Shown here in pieces: positions 1 to 4,820 of a stretch of 5,759 bases of DNA. The notes under the pieces are model-generated. The model did no database searches and was not told the DNA's origin. It saw nothing but the letters and a program-made list of their open reading frames with translations. Location of the stretch: contig JALXCS010000191.1 of NCBI GenBank assembly GCA_026990815.1, forward strand, positions 1 to 5,759. The letters are read 5' to 3'. Position 1 is the first letter of the stretch. Each line of letters begins with the position of its first letter. Made by a program: the position numbers and the translations under genes. Source of the DNA: Methylomonas sp. Its GTDB lineage: Bacteria > Pseudomonadota > Gammaproteobacteria > Methylococcales > Methylomonadaceae.

Positions 1-147
1 GGTACAATTAACCAAAGAAATCTTTTTTTAAGATACTTTATCTCTGAATACAAAAAGATTAAACCTTTAAAAAGAGAAGATCTAATTCAAAATTTAAAAA
101 AATACAGGTTTTGCATAGAAATTTTTCTAAATATGGAATTTATTTAA
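1..147 (+). CDS. possible 3' end of an unidentified gene (partial, left edge)
   Basis: The first reading frame is open from the window edge for 48 codons and ends at TAA 145-147; the other two forward frames stop within the first 30 bases. The predicted tail is rich in Lys, Ile, Leu and Phe, with a plausible charged segment (KKIKPLKREDLIQNLKKYRF) and no recognisable family. G+C is about 20% by my count, well below the genes to the right. In DNA this A+T-rich a 48-codon open frame is somewhat unusual but could still be chance. No terminator follows before the csp promoter. If real, it may be a low-G+C, perhaps acquired, gene; otherwise this is A+T-rich intergenic DNA. Confidence 0.25.
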   Translation, partial: GTINQRNLFLRYFISEYKKIKPLKREDLIQNLKKYRFCIEIFLNMEFI

Positions 148-156
148 TATTTTCTT

Positions 157-185
157 CATTTTCTTACAAATTTTCCGGTTATAAT
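157..185 (+). promoter_or_regulatory. candidate csp promoter
   Basis: A perfect -10 hexamer TATAAT lies at 180-185. The -35 region is poor: with 17-bp spacing it reads CATTTT (157-162), with no good TTGACA match nearby and no extended -10 TG. Transcription would start near 192, giving a leader of about 100 nt before the cold-shock ATG. The A+T-rich run upstream (120-170) could act as an UP-like element. Confidence 0.5.
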
Positions 186-195
186 GCAGCTGCGG

Positions 196-265
196 TCAAA
201 TTGAAATTTGATTTCGTGCTGGTTTTTTAAATCAGCGAGTTTTTAAAAGCCGGATTTAATTCGGC
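196..265 (+). promoter_or_regulatory. structured 5' leader of the cold-shock gene
   Basis: Three hairpins lie in tandem between the predicted transcription start and the csp ATG. Hairpin 1 pairs TCAAAT 196-201 with ATTTGA 206-211 around TGAA. Hairpin 2 pairs GCTGGTTT 218-225 with AAATCAGC 229-236 (one G-U) and is followed three bases later by TTTTT 240-244, so it resembles an intrinsic terminator. Hairpin 3 pairs GCCG 249-252 with CGGC 262-265. TGATTT 209-214 could instead pair with AAATCA 229-234, which would break hairpins 1 and 2. Cold-shock mRNAs of enterics have long leaders that refold with temperature; a similar role here is inference. Confidence 0.4.
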
Positions 266-290
266 AAGATTATTGAAATAAGTGAGTAAT

Positions 291-500
291 ATGTCAGAGC
301 AAGTAGAAGGTACAGTTAAATGGGTTAACGATGAAAAAGGTTATGGTTTTATAGAGCAAGAGGGCGGCAAAGATGTATTTGTACATTATAGCGCAATCAA
401 TAGCTCTGGCCGTAAAACCTTGCTTGAAGGTCAGCGTGTAACGATGGAAGTGACGCAAGGCCAAAAAGGACCCCAAGCGGAGAATGTTCAGCCCTCCTGA
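291..500 (+). CDS. cold-shock domain protein (CspA family)
   Basis: This encodes a 69-residue single cold-shock domain, the usual family length (67-70). The family are cytoplasmic single-stranded RNA/DNA-binding beta-barrels that melt RNA secondary structure. Visible motifs are KWVN (10-13), RNP1-type KGYGFI (16-21), RNP2-type DVFVHY (28-33), then SAI, the LLEGQ turn and the closing KGPQAENV strand. I chose ATG 291 over the in-frame GTG 282: it gives the normal N-terminus, and a weak purine-rich site (AAGTGAG, 280-286) lies just upstream. One oddity is Val12 in place of the near-invariant Phe of the KWFN motif. The gene is monocistronic, with its own promoter, folded leader and terminator. 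Whether it is cold-induced or constitutive cannot be told from sequence. Confidence 0.95.
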   Translation: MSEQVEGTVKWVNDEKGYGFIEQEGGKDVFVHYSAINSSGRKTLLEGQRVTMEVTQGQKGPQAENVQPS

Positions 501-516
501 TCTGTTTTCTGTACTT

Positions 517-550
517 TGACCGCAAGAGGGTAACCTCTTGCGGTCAGTTT
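517..550 (+). terminator. intrinsic terminator of csp
   Basis: A perfect 12-bp stem (GACCGCAAGAGG 518-529 with 534-545), extendable by T517-A546, is capped by a GTAA (GNRA) tetraloop at 530-533. It is followed by GTTTAAATTTT, a broken but T-rich tail. It begins 16 bases after the csp stop. The stem is strong, and the reverse direction lacks a T tract. Confidence 0.85.
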
Positions 551-574
551 AAATTTTAAGTTTTCCAGTATAAG
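548..574 (+). promoter_or_regulatory. weak candidate promoter of the kinase gene
   Basis: TATAAG (569-574) matches the -10 consensus at five of six positions. The nearest -35-like hexamer is TTTAAA (548-553) at a short 15-bp spacing. Transcription would start near 582, which agrees with translation beginning at the downstream ATG 633. Confidence 0.25.
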
Positions 575-632
575 TAAAAATTTGGAAATACCCTGGTTTC
601 CAGTAATTTCTAAAAATAGTTCCCTTGTATTT

Positions 633-1514
633 ATGGATTGGCAAAGCCTGGAACATCGTCTTTCAGAAGAGCTGGATCAAAATATCCAGATTGAATCTGT
701 ACAGCAGTTGGGTGGTGGTGATATTAATCAAGCCTATTCGATTAATTGTGCTGGGAAACCCTGTTTTATCAAAGTAAACCAAGCAAATCTCGTTGATATG
801 TTTAAAGCCGAGCTAGCAGGCTTAAACGAAATCGCTGCAACGAGGACTATTCGCGTCCCAAAACCTATTTCTTGTGGCCAAGTAAATAATCACAGCTATT
901 TGTTGATGGAGAACCTGAATTTAAAACGGGGTTCTTCCTGTACTGATATTATGTTAGCCAAGAGAATTGCCCAACTTCACCGGATTATACAAGCTTATTT
1001 TGGCTGGTTTCGAAATAATACCATCGGCAGTACTGATCAAATTAATGATCCAAGTGAGTCATGGCCGGATTTTTGGCGTCTGAAACGTTTGAATTTTCAA
1101 CTGCAATTAGCTGCTGAGAAAGGATATACGGGGCGTTTACAAAAAAAAGGAGCATTGCTTTGCGAACAGCTGGATGCTTTTTTTATCGATTATCAGCCGC
1201 AACCATCCCTTGTTCATGGTGATTTATGGGCGGGAAACGCAGGCGTTTCAGAAGATAATGAACCGGTCATTTATGATCCTGCCTGTTATTATGCTGATCG
1301 TGAAGTTGATATAGCAATGACTGAATTGTTCGGTGGCTACAGTGCAAATTTTTATGCAGCTTATAATGATTTTTTTCCGTTGGATGCAGGATACAAGGTT
1401 AGAAAAACACTGTACAACCTTTATCATATTTTGAACCATCTGAATTTATTTGGATCTGCTTATGCAAGCCAAGCTGAAAATATGATTGAGCAGTTGCTGG
1501 CTGAAGTCGGCTAA
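633..1514 (+). CDS. fructosamine/ketosamine-3-kinase family protein (YniA-like)
   Basis: This 293-residue protein belongs to the fructosamine-3-kinase family, which has an aminoglycoside-phosphotransferase-like fold. Members phosphorylate the C3 hydroxyl of ketosamines on glycated proteins or free amines, making them unstable and so reversing glycation. Visible elements are the glycine-rich loop GGGDINQAY (27-35), Lys47 (CFIKVN) with a likely partner Glu60, the family block IGSTDQ...SWPDFWRLKRL (131-153), the catalytic loop HGDLWAGN (195-202; Asp197, Asn202) and the metal-binding Asp215 in YDPA, followed by REVDIAMTELFGG. The loop position held by Cys in some redox-sensitive relatives appears to be Asp30 here. 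An in-frame TTG at 582 would add 17 residues, but ATG 633 gives the family-like N-terminus and length. No Shine-Dalgarno site is visible before 633. It looks monocistronic, and its true substrate is unknown. Confidence 0.9.
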   Translation: MDWQSLEHRLSEELDQNIQIESVQQLGGGDINQAYSINCAGKPCFIKVNQANLVDMFKAELAGLNEIAATRTIRVPKPISCGQVNNHSYLLMENLNLKRGSSCTDIMLAKRIAQLHRIIQAYFGWFRNNTIGSTDQINDPSESWPDFWRLKRLNFQLQLAAEKGYTGRLQKKGALLCEQLDAFFIDYQPQPSLVHGDLWAGNAGVSEDNEPVIYDPACYYADREVDIAMTELFGGYSANFYAAYNDFFPLDAGYKVRKTLYNLYHILNHLNLFGSAYASQAENMIEQLLAEVG

Positions 1515-1576
1515 GTGTATATGTTAGACATTTTTGAGCGAACAAACGTTAATAAGCAACTGTTTCTCTAATATTG

Positions 1577-1601
1577 TTAAAGTATCGGATCGATACTTTA
1601 A
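1577..1601. terminator. bidirectional terminator between kinase and DUF2782 genes
   Basis: A perfect 11-bp inverted repeat, TTAAAGTATCG (1577-1587) and CGATACTTTAA (1591-1601), encloses a GAT loop. It sits between two converging genes, and its arms place short T runs at the 3' side in either direction. The T tracts are short, so efficiency is uncertain, but position and symmetry suit a shared terminator. Confidence 0.6.
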
Positions 1602-1629
1602 ACTGTTATGACAAATAGCTGAAACGATC

Positions 1630-1965
1630 CTACCAACTATATATTTCCCACTGTTGAACATGAATTCCCTTTTCCAGATCGCTGTTCCTGACTTCTTCCA
1701 GTGTTCCGTCGCCATCAACATCCACCATATAATAAGGCGGCCCGATATCCGGGATCACTTTCACCTTGACAAGCTTGCCATTCAAGCGATATTCATGGAT
1801 GGTTTTTTTACCGCGGCGAATAATCGTGATATCCGGCTCTAAAGCTTCGCCGCTTTGTACGGGCAAGGGTGGTTCTGGAATTTCTGGAGCCTGGGTTGAA
1901 TCGCCCGGCGCCTCTGCAAAAGCTATTATTGGAAAAAAGGCAACAAAAATAAATAATCTATGCAT
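1630..1965 (-). CDS. DUF2782 family exported protein
   Basis: This encodes a 111-residue protein of unknown function matching the DUF2782 pattern known from gammaproteobacteria. A signal peptide covers about residues 1-17 (MHRLFIFVAFFPIIAFA, likely cut before EAP), so a periplasmic location is expected. A Pro-rich linker follows (about 24-36). The domain (about 45-111) contains DITIIRRGKKTIHEYRLNG and KVIPDIGPPYYMVD. It then runs into DVDGDG (82-87), which resembles the start of an EF-hand calcium loop but has Arg93 at the twelfth position instead of Glu, so metal binding is doubtful. The ATG at 1965 is preceded on the minus strand by AAAGAGAA at a suitable distance. In many relatives this family lies near polA; here it is between a kinase and ndh, transcribed divergently from ndh. 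Confidence 0.85.
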   Translation of the reverse strand: MHRLFIFVAFFPIIAFAEAPGDSTQAPEIPEPPLPVQSGEALEPDITIIRRGKKTIHEYRLNGKLVKVKVIPDIGPPYYMVDVDGDGTLEEVRNSDLEKGIHVQQWEIYSW

Positions 1966-1989
1966 ACTAGATTCTCTTTAAATTAACTG

Positions 1990-2017
1990 TTGATATAATC
2001 ATATGACAGATTATATA
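1990..2017 (+). promoter_or_regulatory. candidate ndh promoter
   Basis: TTGATA (1990-1995) and TATATA (2012-2017) are separated by 16 bp, or TTGATA and TATAGA (2014-2019) by 18. Transcription would begin near 2024 and give a leader of about 130 nt. The elements overlap the dyad at 1993-2016 and the candidate minus-strand promoter of the DUF2782 gene. Confidence 0.4.
1993..2016. repeat. inverted repeat in the divergent promoter region
   Basis: The 8-bp arms ATATAATC (1993-2000) and GATTATAT (2009-2016) flank an 8-bp spacer. The left arm overlaps the ndh -35 and the right arm covers both candidate -10 elements. This is the geometry of a dimeric repressor operator. The arms are A+T-rich, so chance or simple promoter symmetry remain possible. 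Confidence 0.4.
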
Positions 2018-2037
2018 GATATCGTGCGATTAATGAA
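2010..2037 (-). promoter_or_regulatory. candidate promoter of the DUF2782 gene
   Basis: On the minus strand a perfect TATAAT occupies 2015-2010, with a weak -35 TTCATT at 2037-2032 and 16-bp spacing. Transcription would start near 2003, about 38 nt before the ATG at 1965. Its -10 overlaps the candidate ndh -10, so the two promoters could not be occupied together. Confidence 0.4.
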
Positions 2038-2053
2038 TGTAATTATTTACATT
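2036..2053. repeat. operator-like palindrome upstream of ndh
   Basis: The 7-bp arms AATGTAA (2036-2042) and TTACATT (2047-2053) are separated by TTAT. It fits no regulator consensus I know well: it is not a Rex, CRP or FNR site. It would lie just downstream of the candidate ndh start site, where a bound protein could block transcription. Confidence 0.35.
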
Positions 2054-2060
2054 TAGCATG

Positions 2061-2083
2061 TTAGAAAGAGATTGTGTTTCTAA
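2061..2083. repeat. third inverted repeat upstream of ndh
   Basis: TTAGAAA (2061-2067) and TTTCTAA (2077-2083) are perfect 7-bp arms around a 9-nt spacer. In RNA this would be a weak hairpin in the ndh leader; in DNA it could be another binding site. Confidence 0.3.
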
Positions 2084-2154
2084 ATCATTGCTATGCATGT
2101 GGTTTTTTATTGCAGGAATGATCCACTAACAATACGGATACAGGAAATTAAATA

Positions 2155-3453
2155 ATGAATAAAGAAATCAGACGGCACCAGGTTGTTATTGTCGGCGGTG
2201 GCGCTGCAGGTCTGGAGTTGGCCACTTTTTTGGGAAAAAAACTGGGAAGGAAAGGTTTGGCTGATATTACCTTGCTGGACGCAACCCATACCCATATCTG
2301 GAAACCTCTTTTACATGAAGTTGCCGCTGGAACATTAGATGAAACTGAGCAGGTGGAATATTTAGCACAGGCTTATCGTTCCGGATTTCTATTCAGACTA
2401 GGTCGCATGGATGGTTTGGACCGGAACAAAAAGCAAATTTCTGTTGCCCCAACATTGAGTGAAAAGACTGGTGAAGAACTGATTCCAAGGCGAACATTTC
2501 AGTACGATACGTTGGTGATGGCGGTTGGTAGCGTCAGTAATACCTTCAATATTAAAGGGGTTGATGAAAATTGCAGATTTCTGGATTCAGTTGCTGAAGC
2601 TTTCGATTTTCAGCAACAATTGGTTGAAACCTATATTAAAAGCCATGTTTTCCGCAAAACTAAATTGTCGATTGGTATTGTTGGAGCCGGAGCAACGGGT
2701 GTGGAATTGGCCGCTCAGCTTCATGAAGTGACCAATACCTTAGCCATGTATGGGTTAGATTCAGTCAAAGATGTAAAAATTACCATTATTGAAGCAGCAC
2801 CGCGGTTATTGCCAGCTTTGCCGGATCGATTGGCAATGGCTACCCAGCAGCAATTAATTAATTTAGGTATTGATTTAAGGCTGGATTGTCGAGTTGTCGA
2901 AGTTACCAAAGAGGCGATAAAAACCCATGATGGTGAAATGATACCCGCAGAATTAAAAATCTGGGCGGCAGGCATCAAGGCACCGGACTGGTTTAAAAAC
3001 CTGGATGGATTGGAAATCAACAATATCAATCAACTGGTTGTTGAACAAAATTTGCAGACCAGTGATGGCAATATTTTTGCCATAGATGATTGTGCGGACT
3101 GTCCCTGGCCGTGCCATGATTCCAATGTTCCACCAAGAGCCCAGGCTGCACATCAGCAAGCGACAACATTGGCCAAATCCATTATTAATCGCATCAAAGG
3201 AAAAGATGAATTAATTAAATATGTTTATCATGATTATGGTTCCTTGGTGTCATTAGGAAAATACTCTACAGTAGGCAATCTGATGGGCAATTTAATGGGT
3301 TCAGTCAGCGTTGGTGGTTTTATTGCTCGGGTGGTTTATCTGGCATTATATAAAATGCATCAGGTTGCGATTCATGGTTACTACCGCACTGCCATGTTGA
3401 CACTTTCGGACTTGTTCAGAGACCGTGTCTACAAGCGGATTAAACTGCATTAA
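2155..3453 (+). CDS. ndh: type II NADH:quinone oxidoreductase (NDH-2)
   Basis: This 432-residue flavoprotein resembles E. coli Ndh (434) end to end. NDH-2 oxidises NADH and reduces quinone at the inner face of the cytoplasmic membrane without pumping protons. Visible are the FAD dinucleotide fold VVIVGGGAAGLELA (10-23, GxGxxG at 14-19), the NADH fold GIVGAGATGVELA (174-186) ending in Glu213, which favours NADH over NADPH, ATG-like WAAGIKAP (270-277), and the quinone-site motif RAQAAHQ (328-334). The C-terminal region (361-432), with YGSLVSLG, STVGNLMGN and MHQVAIHGYYRT, forms the membrane-binding part. The usual GDCA of the second FAD contact is DDCA here (Asp311-Asp312). ATG 2155 has AGGA at 2142-2145. 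It is monocistronic and divergent from DUF2782. A non-proton-pumping dehydrogenase typically serves fast NADH turnover. Confidence 0.96.
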   Translation: MNKEIRRHQVVIVGGGAAGLELATFLGKKLGRKGLADITLLDATHTHIWKPLLHEVAAGTLDETEQVEYLAQAYRSGFLFRLGRMDGLDRNKKQISVAPTLSEKTGEELIPRRTFQYDTLVMAVGSVSNTFNIKGVDENCRFLDSVAEAFDFQQQLVETYIKSHVFRKTKLSIGIVGAGATGVELAAQLHEVTNTLAMYGLDSVKDVKITIIEAAPRLLPALPDRLAMATQQQLINLGIDLRLDCRVVEVTKEAIKTHDGEMIPAELKIWAAGIKAPDWFKNLDGLEINNINQLVVEQNLQTSDGNIFAIDDCADCPWPCHDSNVPPRAQAAHQQATTLAKSIINRIKGKDELIKYVYHDYGSLVSLGKYSTVGNLMGNLMGSVSVGGFIARVVYLALYKMHQVAIHGYYRTAMLTLSDLFRDRVYKRIKLH

Positions 3454-3460
3454 TGGAATT

Positions 3461-3477
3461 TTGGTGAAAATATTGCT
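3461..3477 (+). promoter_or_regulatory. possible sigma-54 -24/-12 core
   Basis: TTGG (3461-3464) and TTGC (3473-3476) place GG and GC exactly 10 bases apart, as sigma-54 promoters require. The intervening -24 bases (TGA in place of CAC/G) match poorly. It lies just after ndh and upstream of the small ORF and sigma-54 activator gene, so autoregulation is conceivable, but it overlaps the ndh terminator hairpin. Confidence 0.2.
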
Positions 3478-3507
3478 GCAAATAGCACTATTATGTTATT
3501 TGCGGTA
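3474..3507 (+). terminator. candidate terminator of ndh
   Basis: Bases 3474-3487 pair with 3494-3507: 14 pairs including three G-U, with the core GCAAATA 3478-3484 and TATTTGC 3497-3503 perfect, and a six-base loop. It lies 20 bases after the ndh stop. No T run follows directly; TTTTT comes only at 3522-3526. It may be a weak terminator or an mRNA-end stabiliser. Confidence 0.45.
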
Positions 3508-3524
3508 TCATTAAATTAAGATTT

Positions 3525-3553
3525 TTGGTTGTAGAAATGAGTATTGATATATG
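3525..3553 (+). promoter_or_regulatory. candidate sigma-70 promoter for small ORF and sigma-54 activator
   Basis: An extended -10 (TGA before TATATG, 3548-3553) lies 17 bp after TTGGTT (3525-3530). Transcription would start near 3560, shortly before the AAGGAG at 3577. The -35 is poor (three of six). Confidence 0.35.
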
Positions 3554-3587
3554 GTAGCTGATGGTTTTTCTTTGTGAAGGAGAATTA

Positions 3588-3689
3588 ATGATTTGTTTAT
3601 CCGGTACATCTTGCTTTGGCCTGCTAAAAGTCCTTATCAATGAAAAAACAAGTAAATTTCTCACAAAAACGACAGGAGATAGGAACTGA
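3588..3689 (+). CDS. 33-codon small ORF with strong ribosome site (hypothetical / leader peptide)
   Basis: ATG 3588 has a perfect AAGGAG at 3577-3582 with 5-base spacing, the best ribosome site in the window, and reads 33 codons to TGA 3687-3689. The peptide begins MICLSGTSCFGLLKVLI, a mildly hydrophobic half with two Cys, and ends in a polar, Lys/Thr-rich half (NEKTSKFLTKTTGDRN). I recognise no family. It lies 85 bases before the sigma-54 activator start on the same strand. Its codons 19-25 contain the left arm of a long inverted repeat whose right arm lies between the two genes. It could be a small protein, a regulatory leader peptide, or a fortuitous frame. The ribosome site is the main support. 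Confidence 0.4.
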   Translation: MICLSGTSCFGLLKVLINEKTSKFLTKTTGDRN

Positions 3690-3740
3690 AATTAGTAATT
3701 ATTCGCGGTAGGATAATCTCTAAAGAAATTGCTTGTTTTT
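3644..3740 (+). repeat. long imperfect inverted repeat upstream of the sigma-54 activator
   Basis: The left arm 3644-3661 (AAAAACAAG, then AATTTCT) pairs with the right arm 3724-3740 (AGAAATT, then CTTGTTTTT): 7 + 9 Watson-Crick pairs, one T-G pair and one bulged A. The 62-base loop contains a further GAGAT (3676-3680) / ATCTC (3716-3720) pairing. The left arm is inside the small ORF and the right arm ends 22 bases before the activator's GAGGT ribosome site. A ribosome on the small ORF would disrupt the stem. Confidence 0.45.
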
Positions 3741-3774
3741 CGAAAATAATAATAATGATTTTGAGGTATGGATT

Positions 3775-4755
3775 ATGAAATTTGGTACCAGCAAAGAAAC
3801 ACAACGGTTACTGCAGTTGGTTGATCGAATGGCGGAAGCAGATGCTCCCATTTTGATTACCGGAGAAACGGGGACAGGAAAGGAAGTTTTTGCCCTGACT
3901 ATTCATGAAAAATCATTACGAAAAAATAATCCTTTTATTGCAGTTAATTGCGGCGCATTTCCTGATCAATTGATTCAATCCGAGCTTTTTGGCCATGAAA
4001 AAGGAGCTTTTACCGGAGCTTATGAAAAGACCATAGGCAAAATCGAGCAGGCTAATGGCGGGACTTTATTTCTTGATGAGATTGGCGATCTTCCGCTTAA
4101 TCAGCAAGCTAATTTATTGCGTTTTCTTCAGGATAGCTCGATAGTAAGAGTGGGTGGTCGCTCAACAATATCAGTCGATGTCAGGATCATTGCAGCAACG
4201 CACGTAAATTTAGAGGCAGCAATTGAACAGAAAAAGTTTAGAGATGACCTTTATCATCGTCTAAATGTTCTGCGGTTGCATATTCCTCCCCTACGTGAGC
4301 GTCTAGAAGATATTGATGAATTGACAAGATATTTTGCCGTTGAATTCATGCGCCAAAATGATATCAAGGTGAAGAAATTCAGTCGGGATGCGATGGCCGC
4401 CCTAAGATCGTATTCATGGCCGGGGAACATCAGGGAGCTCAGCAACCGGATTAAAAGGGCCGTTATTATGTCAGAAAAAGACCAGATTTTTCCTAAAGAC
4501 CTGGGTTTGGAGCGGAGAGAACTCAGGCCGGGTATTCAAACGTTGAAGGAAGCCAAGGACGAAGCAGAAAAAAGTGTTATTTTGTATGCCTTAAGGCATA
4601 CCGATCAAAATATACCTGAAGCGGCTCGCTTATTGGACATTACCAGGGCTACCTTGTACCGACTGATTGAAAAGCATGGCATTGATTTTAAAAAATCAGA
4701 ACACAGTCAGCCTTTCAAGCGAGCTGCGTCTGAAGGAAGTAGTCAATTAATTTAA
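3775..4755 (+). CDS. sigma-54-dependent transcriptional activator, receiver-less (PspF-like architecture)
   Basis: This encodes 326 residues: a sigma-54-interacting AAA+ domain directly from the N-terminus, then a Fis-type helix-turn-helix. The AAA+ ATPase remodels sigma-54 RNA polymerase to open promoters. Motifs are Walker A GETGTGKE (30-37), the sigma-54 contact loop GAFTGA (77-82), Walker B GGTLFLDEIGD (95-105; Asp101, Glu102), arginine fingers in FRDDLYHRL (Arg156, Arg162) and sensor II WPGNIREL (215-222). The DNA-binding helix pair is PEAARLLDITRATLYRLIEK (281-300). No receiver, GAF or PAS domain precedes the ATPase, so control is probably by a partner protein or by expression level. 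I chose ATG 3775, with GAGGT at 3763-3767 (7-base spacing), over TTG 3733. It converges on a PEP-CTERM-like gene. Its targets are not evident. Confidence 0.93.
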   Translation: MKFGTSKETQRLLQLVDRMAEADAPILITGETGTGKEVFALTIHEKSLRKNNPFIAVNCGAFPDQLIQSELFGHEKGAFTGAYEKTIGKIEQANGGTLFLDEIGDLPLNQQANLLRFLQDSSIVRVGGRSTISVDVRIIAATHVNLEAAIEQKKFRDDLYHRLNVLRLHIPPLRERLEDIDELTRYFAVEFMRQNDIKVKKFSRDAMAALRSYSWPGNIRELSNRIKRAVIMSEKDQIFPKDLGLERRELRPGIQTLKEAKDEAEKSVILYALRHTDQNIPEAARLLDITRATLYRLIEKHGIDFKKSEHSQPFKRAASEGSSQLI

Positions 4756-4767
4756 TTTAGTTTTGTT

Positions 4768-4795
4768 TGGAAAAGAGGGAATTAAATTTCCCTCT
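4768..4795 (-). terminator. terminator between sigma-54 activator and PEP-CTERM-like gene
   Basis: AGAGGGAA (4774-4781) and TTCCCTCT (4788-4795) form a perfect 8-bp stem with a TTAAAT loop. On the minus strand the stem is followed by TTT then CC, so it best serves the minus-strand gene, whose stop is 26 bases upstream. On the plus strand AAACC follows, so it would act only as a weak rho-independent stop for the activator. TGG (4768-4770) and CCA (4799-4801) could lengthen the stem across AAA/AAA. Confidence 0.6.
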
Positions 4796-4820
4796 AAACC
4801 AGTGAAATTGTTCAAGATTC

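Noticed and set aside
582..632. TTG start adding 17 residues to the kinase
   Set aside because: The extension is not family-like, has no ribosome site, and lies at or before the predicted transcription start; ATG 633 gives the normal length.
1990..2003. FNR-like site TTGAT...ATCAT upstream of ndh
   Set aside because: The spacer is 3 bases, not 4, and the second half-site is imperfect; the match is explained by the A+T-rich promoter elements.
2104..2116. GG...GC sigma-54-like core before ndh
   Set aside because: Spacing between GG and GC is 9 instead of 10 and the flanks match poorly.
2721..3029. 102-codon minus-strand frame antisense to ndh
   Set aside because: It lies wholly within a strongly conserved gene on the other strand; a shadow frame with no family features.
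3066..3080. TGGCA-N6-TTGC sigma-54-like core within ndh
   Set aside because: It encodes conserved NDH-2 residues (DGNIFA) and is over 500 bases from the next start; most likely coincidence.
3733..3774. TTG start adding 14 residues (Asn-rich) to the sigma-54 activator
   Set aside because: ATG 3775 has a well-placed GAGGT, and the added segment looks like translated leader within the inverted repeat region.
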